Assembly: GCA_009760855.2 (NCBI GenBank)
Contig: WPIO01000138.1
Span: 186,001 to 250,000, forward strand
Length of the DNA stretch: 64,000 nucleotides
Origin: Cristatella mucedo
Taxonomy: Eukaryota > Bryozoa > Phylactolaemata > Cristatellidae
Reading direction: 5' to 3'
Numbering within the stretch: the first letter of the stretch is position 1; every line of letters begins with the position of its first letter. The notes under the pieces were generated by a model. That model had not been told where the DNA came from. It saw only the letters and a list, made by a program, of their open reading frames with translations, and made no database searches. The position numbers were made by a program, and so were the translations under genes. Positions 32,840 to 44,998 of this stretch are shown one piece after another.

Positions 32840-34310
32840 TACAGAAAATAAAGGCACCTTCTTCAGACACTGGCACCACGAGCTGAGAATCCGGTCTTTT
32901 GCATTTCCGTGTTTTGTTTGAAACCTCTCAGCCCGTCCGTCCTCAAGCTTTACTGTGAATCTCTCAAACTTAGTGATCTTTTTGCCAGCTACAACTCCGG
33001 CTGCCAAATTCAGAGCTTGTGTCTGGTATGCTGCCTCAATTTGCAATAATGCCATTTCAATGAGGACCTTATTTCTTAAAAAAAAAGCCTTGAACCAATC
33101 ACTTTTACTCAGACATGGCTAAATTGGCCAACCAACCGACCAATAACGACACGGCCCCAACTGGCCTCTCATCCTTAAAACCTAGATCAATTGAAACTGG
33201 AGGTGGAATCGGCTTTATCACTCGTTTATCCTTAAATTTTAAGGCCTTTTGAAGTCCTTTTAAAGCAGTCTTTTAAATCTATTATTTTGAGTTCATCCTA
33301 CAAGAAGATACTAATGTTGGCAGTGGCCCAAAGGCCCAGGTATACAGTTCTCCTTTATCTCAGATTTCTCTAATACCATTTCGTTCTTATGAGAAAGAAG
33401 ACAAGTTGTCCTCGTTTTGGGTGATTTTAACGTTCATTTTAATATCTTTTCAGAAGCTCTCCTCCCCATCTGCAACCACATGCGAATCGCAAAACTTAAA
33501 GACTTTTGAAAATGAAGTAATGTGAGAGAATATCTTATTTGCCTCTGCAGCTCAATCCACCTTCGAACTTCATAATTGGTCCATTGCTGCAACCCAACGC
33601 TATCTGGCATGCTCGACATGTCTGAAAATCTGACTGTGAGAACTGGCTGATTAAACACCGAGACGGCCTGTGCTTTTCCTCTTGCATGAAATTAGCTAGT
33701 TCTACTTAGCCCAAGCAAGAAAATGCATACCCCCAGATCAGGGGTGACATTCCATTGACGACCGCAAATAGACGACTGTAGGTTGAACTAATCTATCCTA
33801 GCAAAGGCTAAGTATAGCTTTTATACAGACGCTGTTAAATAACAAATACACGATAAAAAATGCTCAAGCCTACGATCAAGCATATCCTTACCAACCCCAT
33901 GTTAGGTCCTTAGCTAGTGATTCATTTGACCACCTAGCCAATCACTTTCCTAGCTTCTTTTTAAACTGGATAGACAAGATCAGAGAGACCATCCCTAGTT
34001 TTGGCAGCACCCTCCAGAAATTGGTAAGCCGTGCTGGTGTACTAAGTAAAGTGGCTGTTTTTAACAGCCAACGGCTGTGGGTTTCATTCCTACAGTGGGC
34101 GATTCTTTATAGCCGCTGCAAGCAGTGGTGATAGCCGTGAAGCCTCTTCTGTGGCTATACATAAGAAGCTGTTAAATCAGCTAGTAGTTAATTTAATTTA
34201 GGTATCTCTCTTAATTCCATGCATCCGTTAAATGTCTCCATTGAAAGAGGCCACCAGTGACCTTGCCCTGAAGTTTATTTACCAAGAAAAGAAGTAAACT
34301 AGTAATACAA
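32840..34310 (+). mobile_element. L2-type LINE copy L, old, ORF1/endonuclease/linker, with nested SINE
   Basis: 32850-33060 aligns with the upstream region of copy F (TACTGTGAATCTCTCAAACTTAGTG). 33120-33480 aligns with the endonuclease (GTGATTTTAACGTTCATTTT for the GDFN motif). The linker runs to 34020 and resumes at 34201-34310 after SINE family 2 copy b. Frames broken. Confidence 0.7.
34025..34200 (+). mobile_element. tRNA-derived SINE, family 2, copy b, inside L2 copy L
   Basis: GCTGGTGTACTAAGTAAAGTGGC, GTGGGTTTCATTCCTACAGTGGG (box B-like), AGCAGTGGTGATAGCCGTGAAG and the family 3' end AGCTGTTAAATCAGCTAGTA. The L2 resumes on its right side. Confidence 0.7.
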
Positions 34311-34969
34311 TCCATATTTCAACTATCGTCGTGCTTTTAGAAGCATACATCAACTAGCAAACGTGTAAACATGTCATTAGCACTGTGGGAGCTGCCAATA
34401 ATATTTGTTTGCTGACTATTACCATGTCACCTCGAATAACGTTATACTTGTTGTCATTTTGCACGATACCAGTAACGGCTAGATCAGCTTCCTGTGCAGC
34501 ACATTTCAAGTGTTTGAAAGATCTTGAGTTCTCTGCTGCAATATAGTCAATCTCTTATTATTAATATAATCCATATCATTATTAAAATATCAGGTTTAAA
34601 ATGGTTCGGATCATCATTCTCGAAATATTTTATTTCTCTTAGGATTCAATAAGAGTGGCATCATTAGATGGTGGCTATTTTGTTTGTTCTGTGTTACGTG
34701 AGTTATCTGGAACAGTTTATTGGTCTCTATTAAAGTTCAAAGTCTGCATGCAATGCTAGGTCTGTCAACATTTAGGTGTGGAAGTTTCCTCGGTTTGAGA
34801 TGGCCGGAATTAGTAACCTTACTTGGCTGGCGGTTCAAATCGATACTGATCACCAGAACTGCTATTAACTGCACCTCATAGTAGATCATTGTGAAACCTC
34901 ACTCAGAAATATTATGACAAAAGGGTGTACTAAGTATTCATTCTTGCTTTATCGAGTTTATTGTGAATA
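34311..34969. other. No gene seen
   Basis: No supported exon or repeat. Confidence 0.4.
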
Positions 34970-35165
34970 CTAGCTTATATAGTAGACTCTTTTGTATGAC
35001 GACAGAAGAGCATTTACAGCCATCACCACCTCTTACAGCTGGGATAAAGACTCAAACACTGCAGGCTTTAAACCCACGACATCAGACTTCGGGGGCGAGG
35101 TCGCGAAAAGCAACAGCCATGTCTAGTGAGCCAGCATAGCAGCTGAGTAAACCTTCAGCTGGTAG
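34970..35165 (-). mobile_element. tRNA-derived SINE, family 2, copy c
   Basis: The minus strand reads CTGGCTCACTAGACATGGC, GTCGTGGGTTTAAAGCC (box B-like, decayed), GGTGGTGATGGCTGTAAATGC, and a 3' end TATAAGCTAGTATTC. More diverged than copies a and b. Confidence 0.6.
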
Positions 35166-35520
35166 CCGTGTGTGTTTACAACCTACACCGTCCAGCATAA
35201 ACAACGATCCAGATAGACACAATTAATGTACATTCACAACCTTTAATTTTGGAACTTGTCACACAAATGAGACTCTCCTAAAATGTCAAGTTCTCAGTAG
35301 TCTAGCTATTTGTATAAGTTCCAGGTTTCTGGGAATTGAAAATGCGGCCCGAAGCAACCTGGAAAGGTATATCTTGCTTGCAGTCTGTTCAATAATGGAA
35401 AGGTTAGGTGAGTCTATCAGAGTACAGCTTGCCTCTGGCCTTCACAAACAAACTGCGAATGCATAGGATTTAATTTCCATCGTGTGCTCGCGTTCAGTGA
35501 GTTGCTCAGTGCTCTGCCGG
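35166..35520. other. No gene seen
   Basis: Spacer; the 3' limit of LINE-B copy 2 may extend a little into it. Confidence 0.35.
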
Positions 35521-35524
35521 AGCA

Positions 35525-36305
35525 CATGTCAAGCATGGCAGAGTCAGGAAAGCAGTTGAGGAAGTGAGTAGCATAGAAGTAGCAACTCAGGAACACTGGA
35601 AAGGATGAGCCAGGGTCGGCAGTAGGAGAGTAGTTGTCATTGCGTAAGAATTATGGAAGCGAGTTCCACAGTCTAGGACATGCAGAGCTAAAGCTGTCGT
35701 ACCTAGCTGAACTTCTGCATCAGTTTCAGCCTGTTCGCGCCCTCAGGTCCTGTGTGGACAATAAATTAGCTGTCCCATTCTTCCGCTTAAAGACAGTTGG
35801 CGACAGAAGCTTTAGCTCTGCAGGTCCTAGACTGTGGAACTCGCTTCCACAATTCTTAGGCAACGACATCTACTCTCCGACTGCCGACTATGGCACATCT
35901 TTTTCAGCGGTCCTGAACTGCTACTTCTATGCTACTCACTACCTCAACTGCTCTCCTAACTCTGCTATGCTTCCCACTTTCTCTTTGTTGCGTGAGACGA
36001 AGTCTTTTGGCCACCGAATGCGTACCGAAAGCCGCTTAGGCTGTGAGTGGGCTATACAAAACTCTCCTGCGTAACTACCACATGGTCTATATGACTTTGT
36101 GGAGTTACTGATGGAGATACATAAAGCTTCTTTCGTCAACGGTCCTTAAGCGGAGGAATGGGACAGCTAAGCTATTGTCCACAATGGACCTGAGGGCGCG
36201 AACAGGCTGAAACAGTTGGAGCAGTTCAGCTAGGTATGAATGAGACATGCCGTTGTGGGCCTTGTGTTTCAGAGTAAGAACTTGGCTCAAAATCCTGGCG
36301 TCAAA
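35525..36305 (-). mobile_element. LINE-B copy 2, split by LINE-B copy 3
   Basis: 35525-35695 and 36129-36305 together give a continuous minus-strand LINE-B C-terminal ORF region (CHAGGTCC-side ALRSIVDNSLAVPF block on the right, RLWNS block on the left). The gap holds a plus-strand copy of the same family. Confidence 0.85.
35696..36121 (+). mobile_element. LINE-B copy 3, 5'-truncated, nested in copy 2
   Basis: Encodes LAELLHQFQPVRALRSC, LAVPFFRLKTVGDRSFSS, LWNSLPQFL and HYLNCSPNSAM, then the LINE-B 3' end to GATGGAGATACA. Flanked by the 7-bp duplication TAAAGCT at 35689-35695 and 36122-36128. The two opposite copies form a large inverted repeat. Confidence 0.9.
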
Positions 36306-37427
36306 CGGTGTACATCCGTTGAAAGCCGATAGGCCTCATCTGCCTCTACATACAAGTGAGTGTTAAATTATTGATTGTTATTGTCTTGATGGTTCTAGGC
36401 CTCTACTTGCCTAAGTTGCTGCTCCCACCACTGACTATTCTTGACTCCTGATGTATCACCTTAAATTTAAGCAAGTCATGTACCGTAAAAGAATATAGTA
36501 CAGGCTATTTTAGTTCGATTTTATTTCGCATAAACTATATCAGCATTTAAAGCGAACTATGATACTCAAAAAGTACATCTCAAATCAGCAATAAACAATG
36601 AGTGCTCGGTTGTTGAGTGTAATACCGCTTCCGCTTTCACGTTTTGTTTAGCCATTTATTACCAAGAGTCAATAGAGGAATTATTATTATTACACTAATT
36701 AAACGTCGGAATTTGAGGATTAAACATTAGACCACATTTTTTGTTTTCTCGAGTGGTATATATTTTCAGATTTTCAAGAGCTACCTTAATTGACTGCCAT
36801 TTTCCTACGTTAATAAATACGTGCTCTTCCTGTGTACTGTAGATTTTGACACGACTTCTAAACTTGCAATTTTAGATTTAATTACAGTGTTAGAGCAATC
36901 ATGCTTCTATGTAGTCCATAAATCGGTCTCAGTTAAATCTGACCTGCAACTTAAAAGAAGCTTCCGTAAGTGACGATGCCCCTAAGGATATACAATTTCA
37001 GATGAGAAGCTAAACAGCTTAAGAAAGCTATTGCTTGCTGTTTACTTTTCCAATAAATATTCTTCACATGATGAGCACGGCAAATTGAACAACAAACTAC
37101 CAGCTCAGATTATCGAGCTCAGTTTATTTTTATTAATTCACCAGTGGTAAACCTGTTATTTGAGATAGTTATTTAGGTTCATGCAGCTGGTCGACTACGC
37201 ATGAGGAAGCATATTTGCATTTTACCGTACTTAAAATGTTTACAACTTCTTCCTCGCCCTTTAGGGTAGGTGCTCAATTTTTGCAAACTCATTCAGGGCT
37301 GAAATGCTACAGTGGGCAACCTTTCTTATCCAAACGGCGATGGCCATGCAAGACGCTTTGTTTCTTTGTAATTGGTCGCCTAAATCTGCAAAACTCATCA
37401 TTCCTAAATGCGATTCATTTAAAGTTA
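36306..37427. other. No gene seen
   Basis: AT-rich; short (ATT)n run at 36680. No supported exon. Confidence 0.4.
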
Positions 37428-37560
37428 ACTCATTTATATAGCGCCCCATGAGAACTCTATCTTTATTCAGGCGCTTCGCATATGTCTCCATGCTTGATCC
37501 CGCGACCTCAGCCTGACCTTGATCAGGGCGAGCACCTTAACCTCTGTGTGTGGCTCGTCG
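37428..37560 (-). mobile_element. tRNA-derived SINE, family 1, copy c
   Basis: CATTTATATAGCGCCCCATGAGAAC at the left is the reverse of the family 3' end. The tRNA-like head is at the right (GACCTCAGCCTGACCTTGATCAGGGCGAGCACC reversed). Diverged. Confidence 0.75.
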
Positions 37561-37784
37561 AACCTTTTCAATATTTTACTGCTGTACATTTTTAACTCTG
37601 CGTCTATACTCGTAAAGTGGTCATATTGATCACTTATAGTTAATTGCTTTCCTTAGTGACAAAGAAGTTTTGGTTTGATGCTAATGTGATTCATCCCAAA
37701 TAGCTGGCTGCAATCTGAATTGTCTAAAGGGCAGACTTCTCGGCTGATGAAAATATCATCCCGAGATTCCAAGTGACTGCTGCA

Positions 37785-39500
37785 CAATACAAATAATTAT
37801 AATAATAATAAATCTGGTACAGAGTATTAAGAGTGCTCAATGTAATTCTAAACACATAAAATTCACTGAAAAAAAGCATGCTTGAATGATCAATTGTAGC
37901 ATGCTCACAACACGACCGTAACATGATATGGGGTGGCATGCACAGGATCAGGATGACAACATGGTTAGAGACAGCATATTCAGCCTCAGCAAGCACAAGC
38001 ACAGGATGAGGAATCACAGGGACCAAATTAAATTTGCCATACCTAGGTGTGTTTTTAATTCCTTTATAAATGTGGTCAAGTCAGGGGATGTCGTGAAGCA
38101 AGTCGGGAGTGAGTTCCGGGCTTAGGGAGCATACGAACTAAATGCACAGTCTCCAGAGGATTTGAGGTTTTATACGAGGTATAAGTGAACGGTTAATTTC
38201 CAGAAAAACTAGTAGTACGATGCTTTGAATGGTCGGGCACAAGATCAGGAAGGTAGGCTTGAGACAAAGATTGACTGAAGCAAGTACCTAAAAGCGGGTG
38301 ACAGAAAATTAAAGTCGATTCGCTGCTTGACCTGTAGCCTGCTCAGGTAGGCAAGAAGTGATATGGTGTGGCATCTGCGATGCTCATGACAGACAAGCAT
38401 AGCTGCAAAGTTTTGCATTAGCTGCATGCTATTGATTACACTTGCCAGTAGACAAGCAAGCAGGAAGTTACAGAAGGTGATGGAAGGACATGTTGATAGG
38501 CAGACTTGATGGTGGAGCTGATGTGTGCGTCTAATGAACTCTCACTTTGGAACATGACAAGTAGATTTCGTGCTGATTACACAGAAGATAAGCCGGCAGA
38601 GCCAATTACGAGCGTTAGCCTGTCAAACATCTGAATCAAACTTGGTTTGCCCATAACTAGTAAGATAGGTTCATCATCATTTAGTTTAGGAAAATTTGCT
38701 CCAATCAATGTAGGGATGTCGTTAATAGGGAATGCAGCAATGGTGTTGAGAAAATTCGAGATGCTTAAGCGCTGGCGTAGATGAAAGCAAAGGTACAACT
38801 GAGTGTCATCTGCATAGTAGTGAAATCTTACATTGCGCTTGGCATTCACATCGGCAAGAGGGAGAGTGGAAACCATGAAAAGAAACTGACCTAGTATGGA
38901 GTCCCGAGGTACCTCATATTTCAGAGGTACCTTAGATGGTCTTTGTCCATTCACATCTATACTCTGTAGCCTCGCACTGAGATGAGACCTGAACCATTGC
39001 AGAGAAGTGCCGGTGAGGCCCAGGCGAGATGAGAGGCATTCAAAAATGATTTGATGATAGATAGTCATAATAGCTGCTGAAAGATTGAGCAAAACAAGCA
39101 GAGATACTCTGTTCATGTATGCATTTCTAAGTTAGTTGGTGTACAACCGATGCAAAGCTGGCTTCGAAGAGTGATTAGTTCTAAAGTCAGACCGGAGCTT
39201 ACTAGCAAGGTTTGAAATTTTAGTTTGAACTTCAGTTTTAAACTTGAATTGGGCTGTTCTGCAAAGACTCGTTTCAGCGTCTTCGTTAATAATGGTAGAA
39301 GTGAGTATGGATTGAAGTTGCTCATGCTCAATGGCCTCAGTTTGGACTTATTGAGCAGTGGCATGAGCTTTTTTGAAACGTAGCAGGACCTGACCTGAGG
39401 CTAACGATATGGCATTTAAGATGATAGTTATGCATGATAGCAGCAGAATAAATAATGCATGAGATGACAATTTAGGTATGCATTCCTAAGTCGGCCATTT
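37785..39500 (-). mobile_element. L2-type LINE copy K, 5'-truncated, with RT
   Basis: 3' tail (ATAATAATA) at about 37800, 3' untranslated region, RT C-terminus, then RT with [14 protein letters not shown] inside a 179-codon frame (38577-39116) and LLNKSKLRPLSMSNFNPYSLLPLL upstream (39113-39364). RT motif A is degraded to LLNLSAAIMTIYHQII. Moderately old. Confidence 0.85.
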
Positions 39501-42500
39501 TACACCCGAGGCGTTTTGAGACTTAGCCAGCTTGCAGTAAATAGCCCATAGTTACTATGACAAGCACTGAGGTTGGACCGTGGTACATCTTATGCACTAA
39601 AGGGGCTCAACCTTTTTATATCGGGGACATTAAGGATAATATAAAACCGTACTTTTTGCGTTTCATTACCTTGAATGGACAACATCCGGTTCAGCCAAAC
39701 TGCCTGAAGTTGCAATGAATTAGCTGTACATCCCACTCTAAAAATGCTGAGTATATGATGCTGTGTTTTAACTTGTCAGTTAACCTGAGCATGCTAAAGC
39801 CTCTCTCTCTCTCTCTCATCAAGTTCTAACCATCTTGTCGTTAGGAACGTTCGTCGCAATAACGTATACGTTCGTTAAATAACAACCTAATATTGCAGAA
39901 CGAAGGTCTAAAACTGCACATTTTACAACTAACGTCTACAGAGTCTTTGATTATCTAAAAATGCAGGTTTGTGGCCAAAGGTCATTTTACCGTCCACGTA
40001 CCTTGACTTGTATACCATGTAACCAGAAAGGCACAACCAGTGGTCGCCTGCTGCTAGCCACATACCCTATTTTGGCAAATTATTGCATCTACCTGAATTC
40101 TCAGAAGATGGTAACCATATTCGAGTGACTGCTGGCCATTTTAAGTAGATTATTTAATCGAATTATCACATCTGTAGTCAAAGAGATCTGCGAAATGCCA
40201 GGTCAACAAAGTACGAGGGGAATCAAGCTGTATCTGATAATGCTTTTCGCTTGCACATTTTATTTTGCATCGATTTTTAACTGTCTACCGTTTTCACTGC
40301 AACTTACACGATGATGCTATTGTAGCCAACACACCCGCGCCTAAATTAAAAATGTAAAGCTAGGAAATGCGCTTGCTCAACCAAATTGAGAGCTAATGAA
40401 TTTACCTTAAACGTTATAACAGGAAGACATTTCTATCAGGATACCTCAAACTACAAATTTATTTTTGAATTATAGTCCTTGCACATTTTCTGAAACCATA
40501 CGGTTCTTTTAGTGATATAGCTGTATTATTTTTGTGAGTTCTCCATGTAATCTTGTCAGCTACTTTGCTCTCTAATGTACATTTTGTTGATTTAGTTAGA
40601 CGAATATAGTAACTACCGACTAGTCAGACCGTGACATGTTAATGTAGGCATACCCTCTGCTAACCTATTGCTACTCATTTATACTACATATTGGTGCCTA
40701 TGGCTCCGGATTAGGGAAATTCAAGAAATAGGACAGTCAAGTTCTTCTGCAGGAATAGTCATTTTCAAAGTAAAATATTGGCAATTACAGTAATTATATA
40801 TGTCGTATATACGGTAAATGTATCTTGTGGAACCTCCGAGACTCGGAAATTTCAGCAGCTCAGCTGGCCGAAGCAAGTTTAGTATGAGTTAAACCAAGAT
40901 CAGATCTAATCTACAGCGTTCCAAAATGAATAAGTGGTCGGGATCTGAATGGTATCCAATCTTTAAATGGCTACCTATTGATTGGTTATCTTCAACAATC
41001 TTTTACTAAATGGAAACTGCAGCAAACCGAGTGAACAAGCCATTGAACCTATTACAATTATTTACGTTGGAATAACTGTAAGTACTACGTTGTCTAATGG
41101 CAATAATTGATCTCAAAAGATTTCGTAAGTTTCAACTGTGAAACTAAGCGTTCATTGCTAAGAAATTTCCTGCTGTGACCCAGACTGCGATCAGCTGGCA
41201 CTTAAGCCTTTTTATAAGACGTAAATCACCTCTCAAGGCGTGTTATTCTCTATCTTCAAAAAAGGAACACGGAAATGAACACCGGGATGAATCTACTTTC
41301 AAATAATTCAAAAGAGGTCACTGCTAGATTTCATTAGGAAACTACCAAGCATTCTCAACTAGCGTCGACAGTGCACACTTACCTTTAGACGAAACATCTC
41401 AATATATTTTCAATCATATTTTTTTTTCACTACTTTTGGTGAAGACATATTGAGTTCATTATATTCTATTGAAAGAGCTCACATCTATTGTCACAGTAAG
41501 CTCCTCAGCTCTCTTTGCATTTGTCAAAATTGGCCTGATGAATATTGACCCAGACGATCAGTGAGCTCTCCGTTTTCTTAAAGATCTTTATGAAAACCCG
41601 AACAATTATGTTCATATCCTGAAAAAAACTGTCAGATATTTTTGCCTTCTAATCTCACAGATGACCGTGAGCCACTAGATCGAATCATTGTAAGCTACTT
41701 TCTCAGTCCTGTATTGATTCGTGACGAAAATCGCCTCTCTAAACTATCGTGTATCACCAGTCTGATAAAGATATATGTGAATTTACTTTTTCGAGAAGCT
41801 GTTATGTATATAGTCATAGGTGCAGTTTTTAACAGGTGACTGTAAAATTGAAAGTAAACCTCACTGGCTAGATTCACGTTTTGCTAAGATGAACCTGAGG
41901 GTGGGTTAAGCGGAGGCATACTTTCGTTTACTTCTCCTAATATCCACTCAACGTTGAATCGTAACCTTTCGTAGGAAATTTCCGGACACTATTCCTTTGA
42001 CTTTGCAAACAGATAAGGTTGGAGCTTAGGCATAAGGATATCAAATGATTTTCCAATGCTTAGCGATAATGTGTTTTCAGACAAGAAACCTATAAAAAAA
42101 TAAGAATTGTTGAATGAACTGTCGATTTGCGATTATTGGTAAAATAGTAATGCCCCATCATTATTCAATCTATTACTCGAACTTACAATTGCTAGTTGTT
42201 TTTTTCGTAATAAAAAAATAATTTAGGAGTGAACTCAAATGGCAGTCTGCATTAAGGGATTAGCTAATTATGTGAGTAATGTTGTAAACGCGACCCGAAG
42301 AATTAAAAACTTTGATGTTCCTTTTCCGAATGCAAATTTTTTGGAATTTATGAAAACTGGGAATAATTACGCTCTTTTCATTTGTAACACTATTCAGGAA
42401 CAAATTAATGCCACTTTTGAAGTTAACAACAGGAAGCTGTAACATTTTTCTCCTGCAGCATAAGGAAATCGTAAGAGGATCGTCTGCTAGTTCTAGCAGC

Positions 42501-42599
42501 AGCCAGATTGCTATCCAGATGAGAGACATCAAGATTACTCATCTGTTTGGCTCGAGTTGCTGTAAACTGAACATTTTTTGTTTATCAAATTCTTATGCT

Positions 42600-42790
42600 G
42601 TAATCTGCTACTCTCTGACCCTGTGCATGTTACCTCTAACCATACTATTCATTTCGTTTGTTTTTAAAGCATGATTTTACTTACCATTCAATTGCATTTC
42701 ACTTTACAACAAATGTAAAGCGCCTAGAGAGAGATTAAGTTCTCTGAGGGTGCTTTATCAAGTGAATCATTATTATTTTTATTATAATTA
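42600..42790 (+). mobile_element. L2 3'-end fragment
   Basis: CTGACCCTGTGCATGTTACC through AAATGTAAAGCGCCTAGAG to TTTATCAAGTGAATCATTATTATT: L2 3' untranslated region with decayed tail, no ORF. Confidence 0.8.
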
Positions 42791-43416
42791 CTCTTCCAGT
42801 CGATCCGCTTCTCAGAATCAGGAATGCATAAATAAGCCTCGATCATGCTGCTCATTGAGCACAAGTAGATTCCGTCGTTTCGGTCAGTTATTTTTCAGAT
42901 ATTTTGTGTGCACGTCGTCTAAAATGTATACTTATTAAAAGCTGTTGTAGGATAGCCAAGTACATCACGAGGCTAGTGACTTATTCCTTTTCGATGAAAA
43001 GTCTTGTTATTAGTTTCACCCGTATTCGACTGCTGTGCACTTTAAAACAAGGTCAGTGTAGTAGGTTCTTCTATGTTTGTAATTTTAACATTAGTTAAGC
43101 TAGTGTGCTTAGCACATGCTCCTTTTTAAAATTATTGGTTTCGCATTACCTTTTGTCATCTTGTTCTTACTTTGATACACCTCGGGGTAGAACCTACCAT
43201 TCAAGCCTAAGTTCACGATTAGTGATTGTTGACTGGCTTTAGGTGGTTTATTTCGGGTAACAAGTTATCGAAAGATTCCTGAATTCAGGATTGATACAAT
43301 AACCATACAGTTAGATTGACTTTAAATTCATGCAATGCAGTGTGATGCTGATCGCAGATTTTCTTTCCTCACACAGCATCGAATTTGCTGCTATCCTGCT
43401 GTTGATTCCACAAACG

Positions 43417-43563
43417 ATGAAGTTCCTTGCTAGTACAGTGTTACTCTGCCTTATAACTGGTGCACTGCCAGCAGATATTAATTCCATGAGTAAAGATGCT
43501 GCCAGGTTTTCTGAAACGTATTTTCTGTTGCATCTTTGCCGGCTGTGTGCGCAGCAGGTATGA
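43417..43563 (+). CDS. Small secreted-peptide ORF or signal-peptide exon, copy 1
   Basis: The 48-codon frame begins MKFLASTVLLCLITGALPA, a clear signal peptide (Lys2, hydrophobic core, small residues at the expected cleavage), then a short tail with SKDAARF and two Cys. A related copy sits at 63189. In that copy the segment is followed by a strong donor, CC|GTGAGTAAAG; here the same place reads CC|ATGAGTAAAG. So this could be a former first coding exon whose donor was lost, with the rest of the frame being old intron, or a genuine intronless peptide. The bases before ATG also lack the acceptor-like CCAG seen in the other copy. Probably decayed. Confidence 0.4.
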   Translation: MKFLASTVLLCLITGALPADINSMSKDAARFSETYFLLHLCRLCAQQV

Positions 43564-43830
43564 TTAGACGGTTTCAGACAAAAATAAAGAAGTCTAGCTG
43601 AGCAATGAACAAGCATATGAACTCGAGCGAGCTTTTGAAAGTGATTCTTTGCATTAGAAGTCAGTTTGGCACAATTCAGTGCAGTTGTATGCATTCTTAA
43701 TGACTCCCTGAAGCCTAGTACGCTGCAGCCAGGAGAGGCACATCAGGAAGATCGCGAAAGTCGTAGGCCCAGTTCTTCGTGGTTAGCTTGTCGAACTCGT
43801 CAAACTACTTTACTGCACGATGCCTGCTGC

Positions 43831-44088
43831 TGTGTGAGCCTGCTGCTTCCTGGCCGCTAGTACATGCCCTGCCTGTGGCTGGTGGTTTAACCAAACAGCC
43901 TTTGACATCAGTATGTGGCCCACCACAGAGGCACTCACGTATCTGTGGTCAGCCCCAGCTGGTATATGTACCCCGTTGGGAAATAAATAAAGACAGTCTC
44001 GTTCACCACTTATGTTCCCCACTTTTGTCTCCGTGTCACCGTGAGACTCCAATAATGCTGCTGCAGCCAGAGACACAGTAACGTAACA
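43831..44088 (+). repeat. Probable 5' LTR of the second gypsy element
   Basis: It ends at ACA just before the primer-binding site. The TGT start at 43831 is inferred. Contains AATAAATAAA near 43981. No second LTR is found in the window, so the left limit cannot be checked by alignment. Confidence 0.45.
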
Positions 44089-44089
44089 G

Positions 44090-44109
44090 TGGTAGCAGAG
44101 AATGGTTAC
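44090..44109 (+). other. Primer-binding site for initiator methionine tRNA
   Basis: TGGTAGCAGAGAATGGTTAC closely matches the complement of the 3' end of eukaryotic initiator tRNA-Met as I recall it (two mismatches). It sits two bases after the LTR end and just before gag, as expected for minus-strand strong-stop priming. Confidence 0.75.
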
Positions 44110-44940
44110 TGCAATGATGCCGCCAGGGTACGACGGTCGAACGTTGCTTGACCTCTGGATTAAACGCTTTGATGCCTGTGCATCGTCAAACGGCTGGGAC
44201 GAGGCATCTTGTACGAGCAAATTACAAGCGTTTGTAGCGGGCGAGACGCTCATCGTGTATCTAGAACTGGAAAGCGGGAAGCGAACGATAAATAAAGCGT
44301 TAGAGGAGACGTTCTCACCTGAGGAAGCCCTGGTGAGTACGTCCGCCACTTTGAAGACCGCGTCCTGCAGGGCGGCGAGCCGGTGCTGAACTTTATGTAT
44401 GACCTGAAGCACCTGCTCAGGCGAGCGATGCCAGACTTAAACGGCGCCACAAAAGAGTCGCTCCCGTACCATCATTTTTTTAATGGACTGCCGGACTGTG
44501 TGGCGTCAACGTTTAAGGCTTCGCCGGACTTTAAAACGCCAACGGCTGCTCTGAAGCGAGAAAGGCTCTAATGGCTATGCAACGAAGGCTTGCACAGTCT
44601 ACCACAGCATCCCTTGAACCAGCCGGAGCAACGTGTGCACACATCGTCGACAAGCTTCCAGCCCGCCTGGCCACATTAGAGGCCAAGCATTAGCAAATGC
44701 GAGTCGAAGCATCAGGCTTAACGGGAGAGCCTGGACGAGAGTCTGCAGCAGTGCAAGTGGGCTCGGCTCACCACCTCGAGAGCCGGAAGACGGAAATCTT
44801 CGGCGGCCTTAAGAAAGTGCAGTGCTGGGAGTGCTCGGGCTTTGGCCATGTAGCCCGAATCCGTGCTAACCACAGAGCCACGCCGACTACTAGACGGCCT
44901 CCGGAAAACGGGCGAGGCCCTGCGGCTGGATGGGGGCCAT
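44102..44940 (+). pseudogene. Second gypsy element, gag with decayed zinc knuckle
   Basis: 44102-44389 begins MVTAMMPPGYDGRTLLDLW, a gag-like opening (LDLWIKRFDACASSNGW). The frame shifts to 44383-44571 (NFMYDLKHLLRRAMP) and again to 44697-44942. A CWECSGFGHVAR block near 44824 is the zinc knuckle missing its last Cys. Not functional. Confidence 0.75.
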
Positions 44941-44998
44941 AGGCCGAGTCTAGAGTCCCCTGTGCAGTATCACAAAGCTTAGCGGACCGCAAGCGTGA

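Larger units (their letters stand above)
39560..43690. repeat. Diverged duplication X, copy 1
   Basis: Blocks match 60560-63400 in the same order and orientation: CCGTCCACGTACCTTGACTTG against CCGTCCACGTACTTTGATT; GGCATACTTTCGTTTACTTCT against TGCATACTTTCGTTGACTTCT (about 41920 and 61955); CAGTCGATCCGCTTCTCAGAAT against CAGTCGACCAGCTTCTCAGAAT; and the signal-peptide segment at 43330-43520. Includes an L2 fragment not present in copy 2. Otherwise no gene is evident. Confidence 0.5.

Noticed and set aside
42239-42442. 67-codon frame beginning MAVCIKGLANYV
   Set aside because: No signal, domain or splice support; not clearly shared with the duplicate region at 62 kb.
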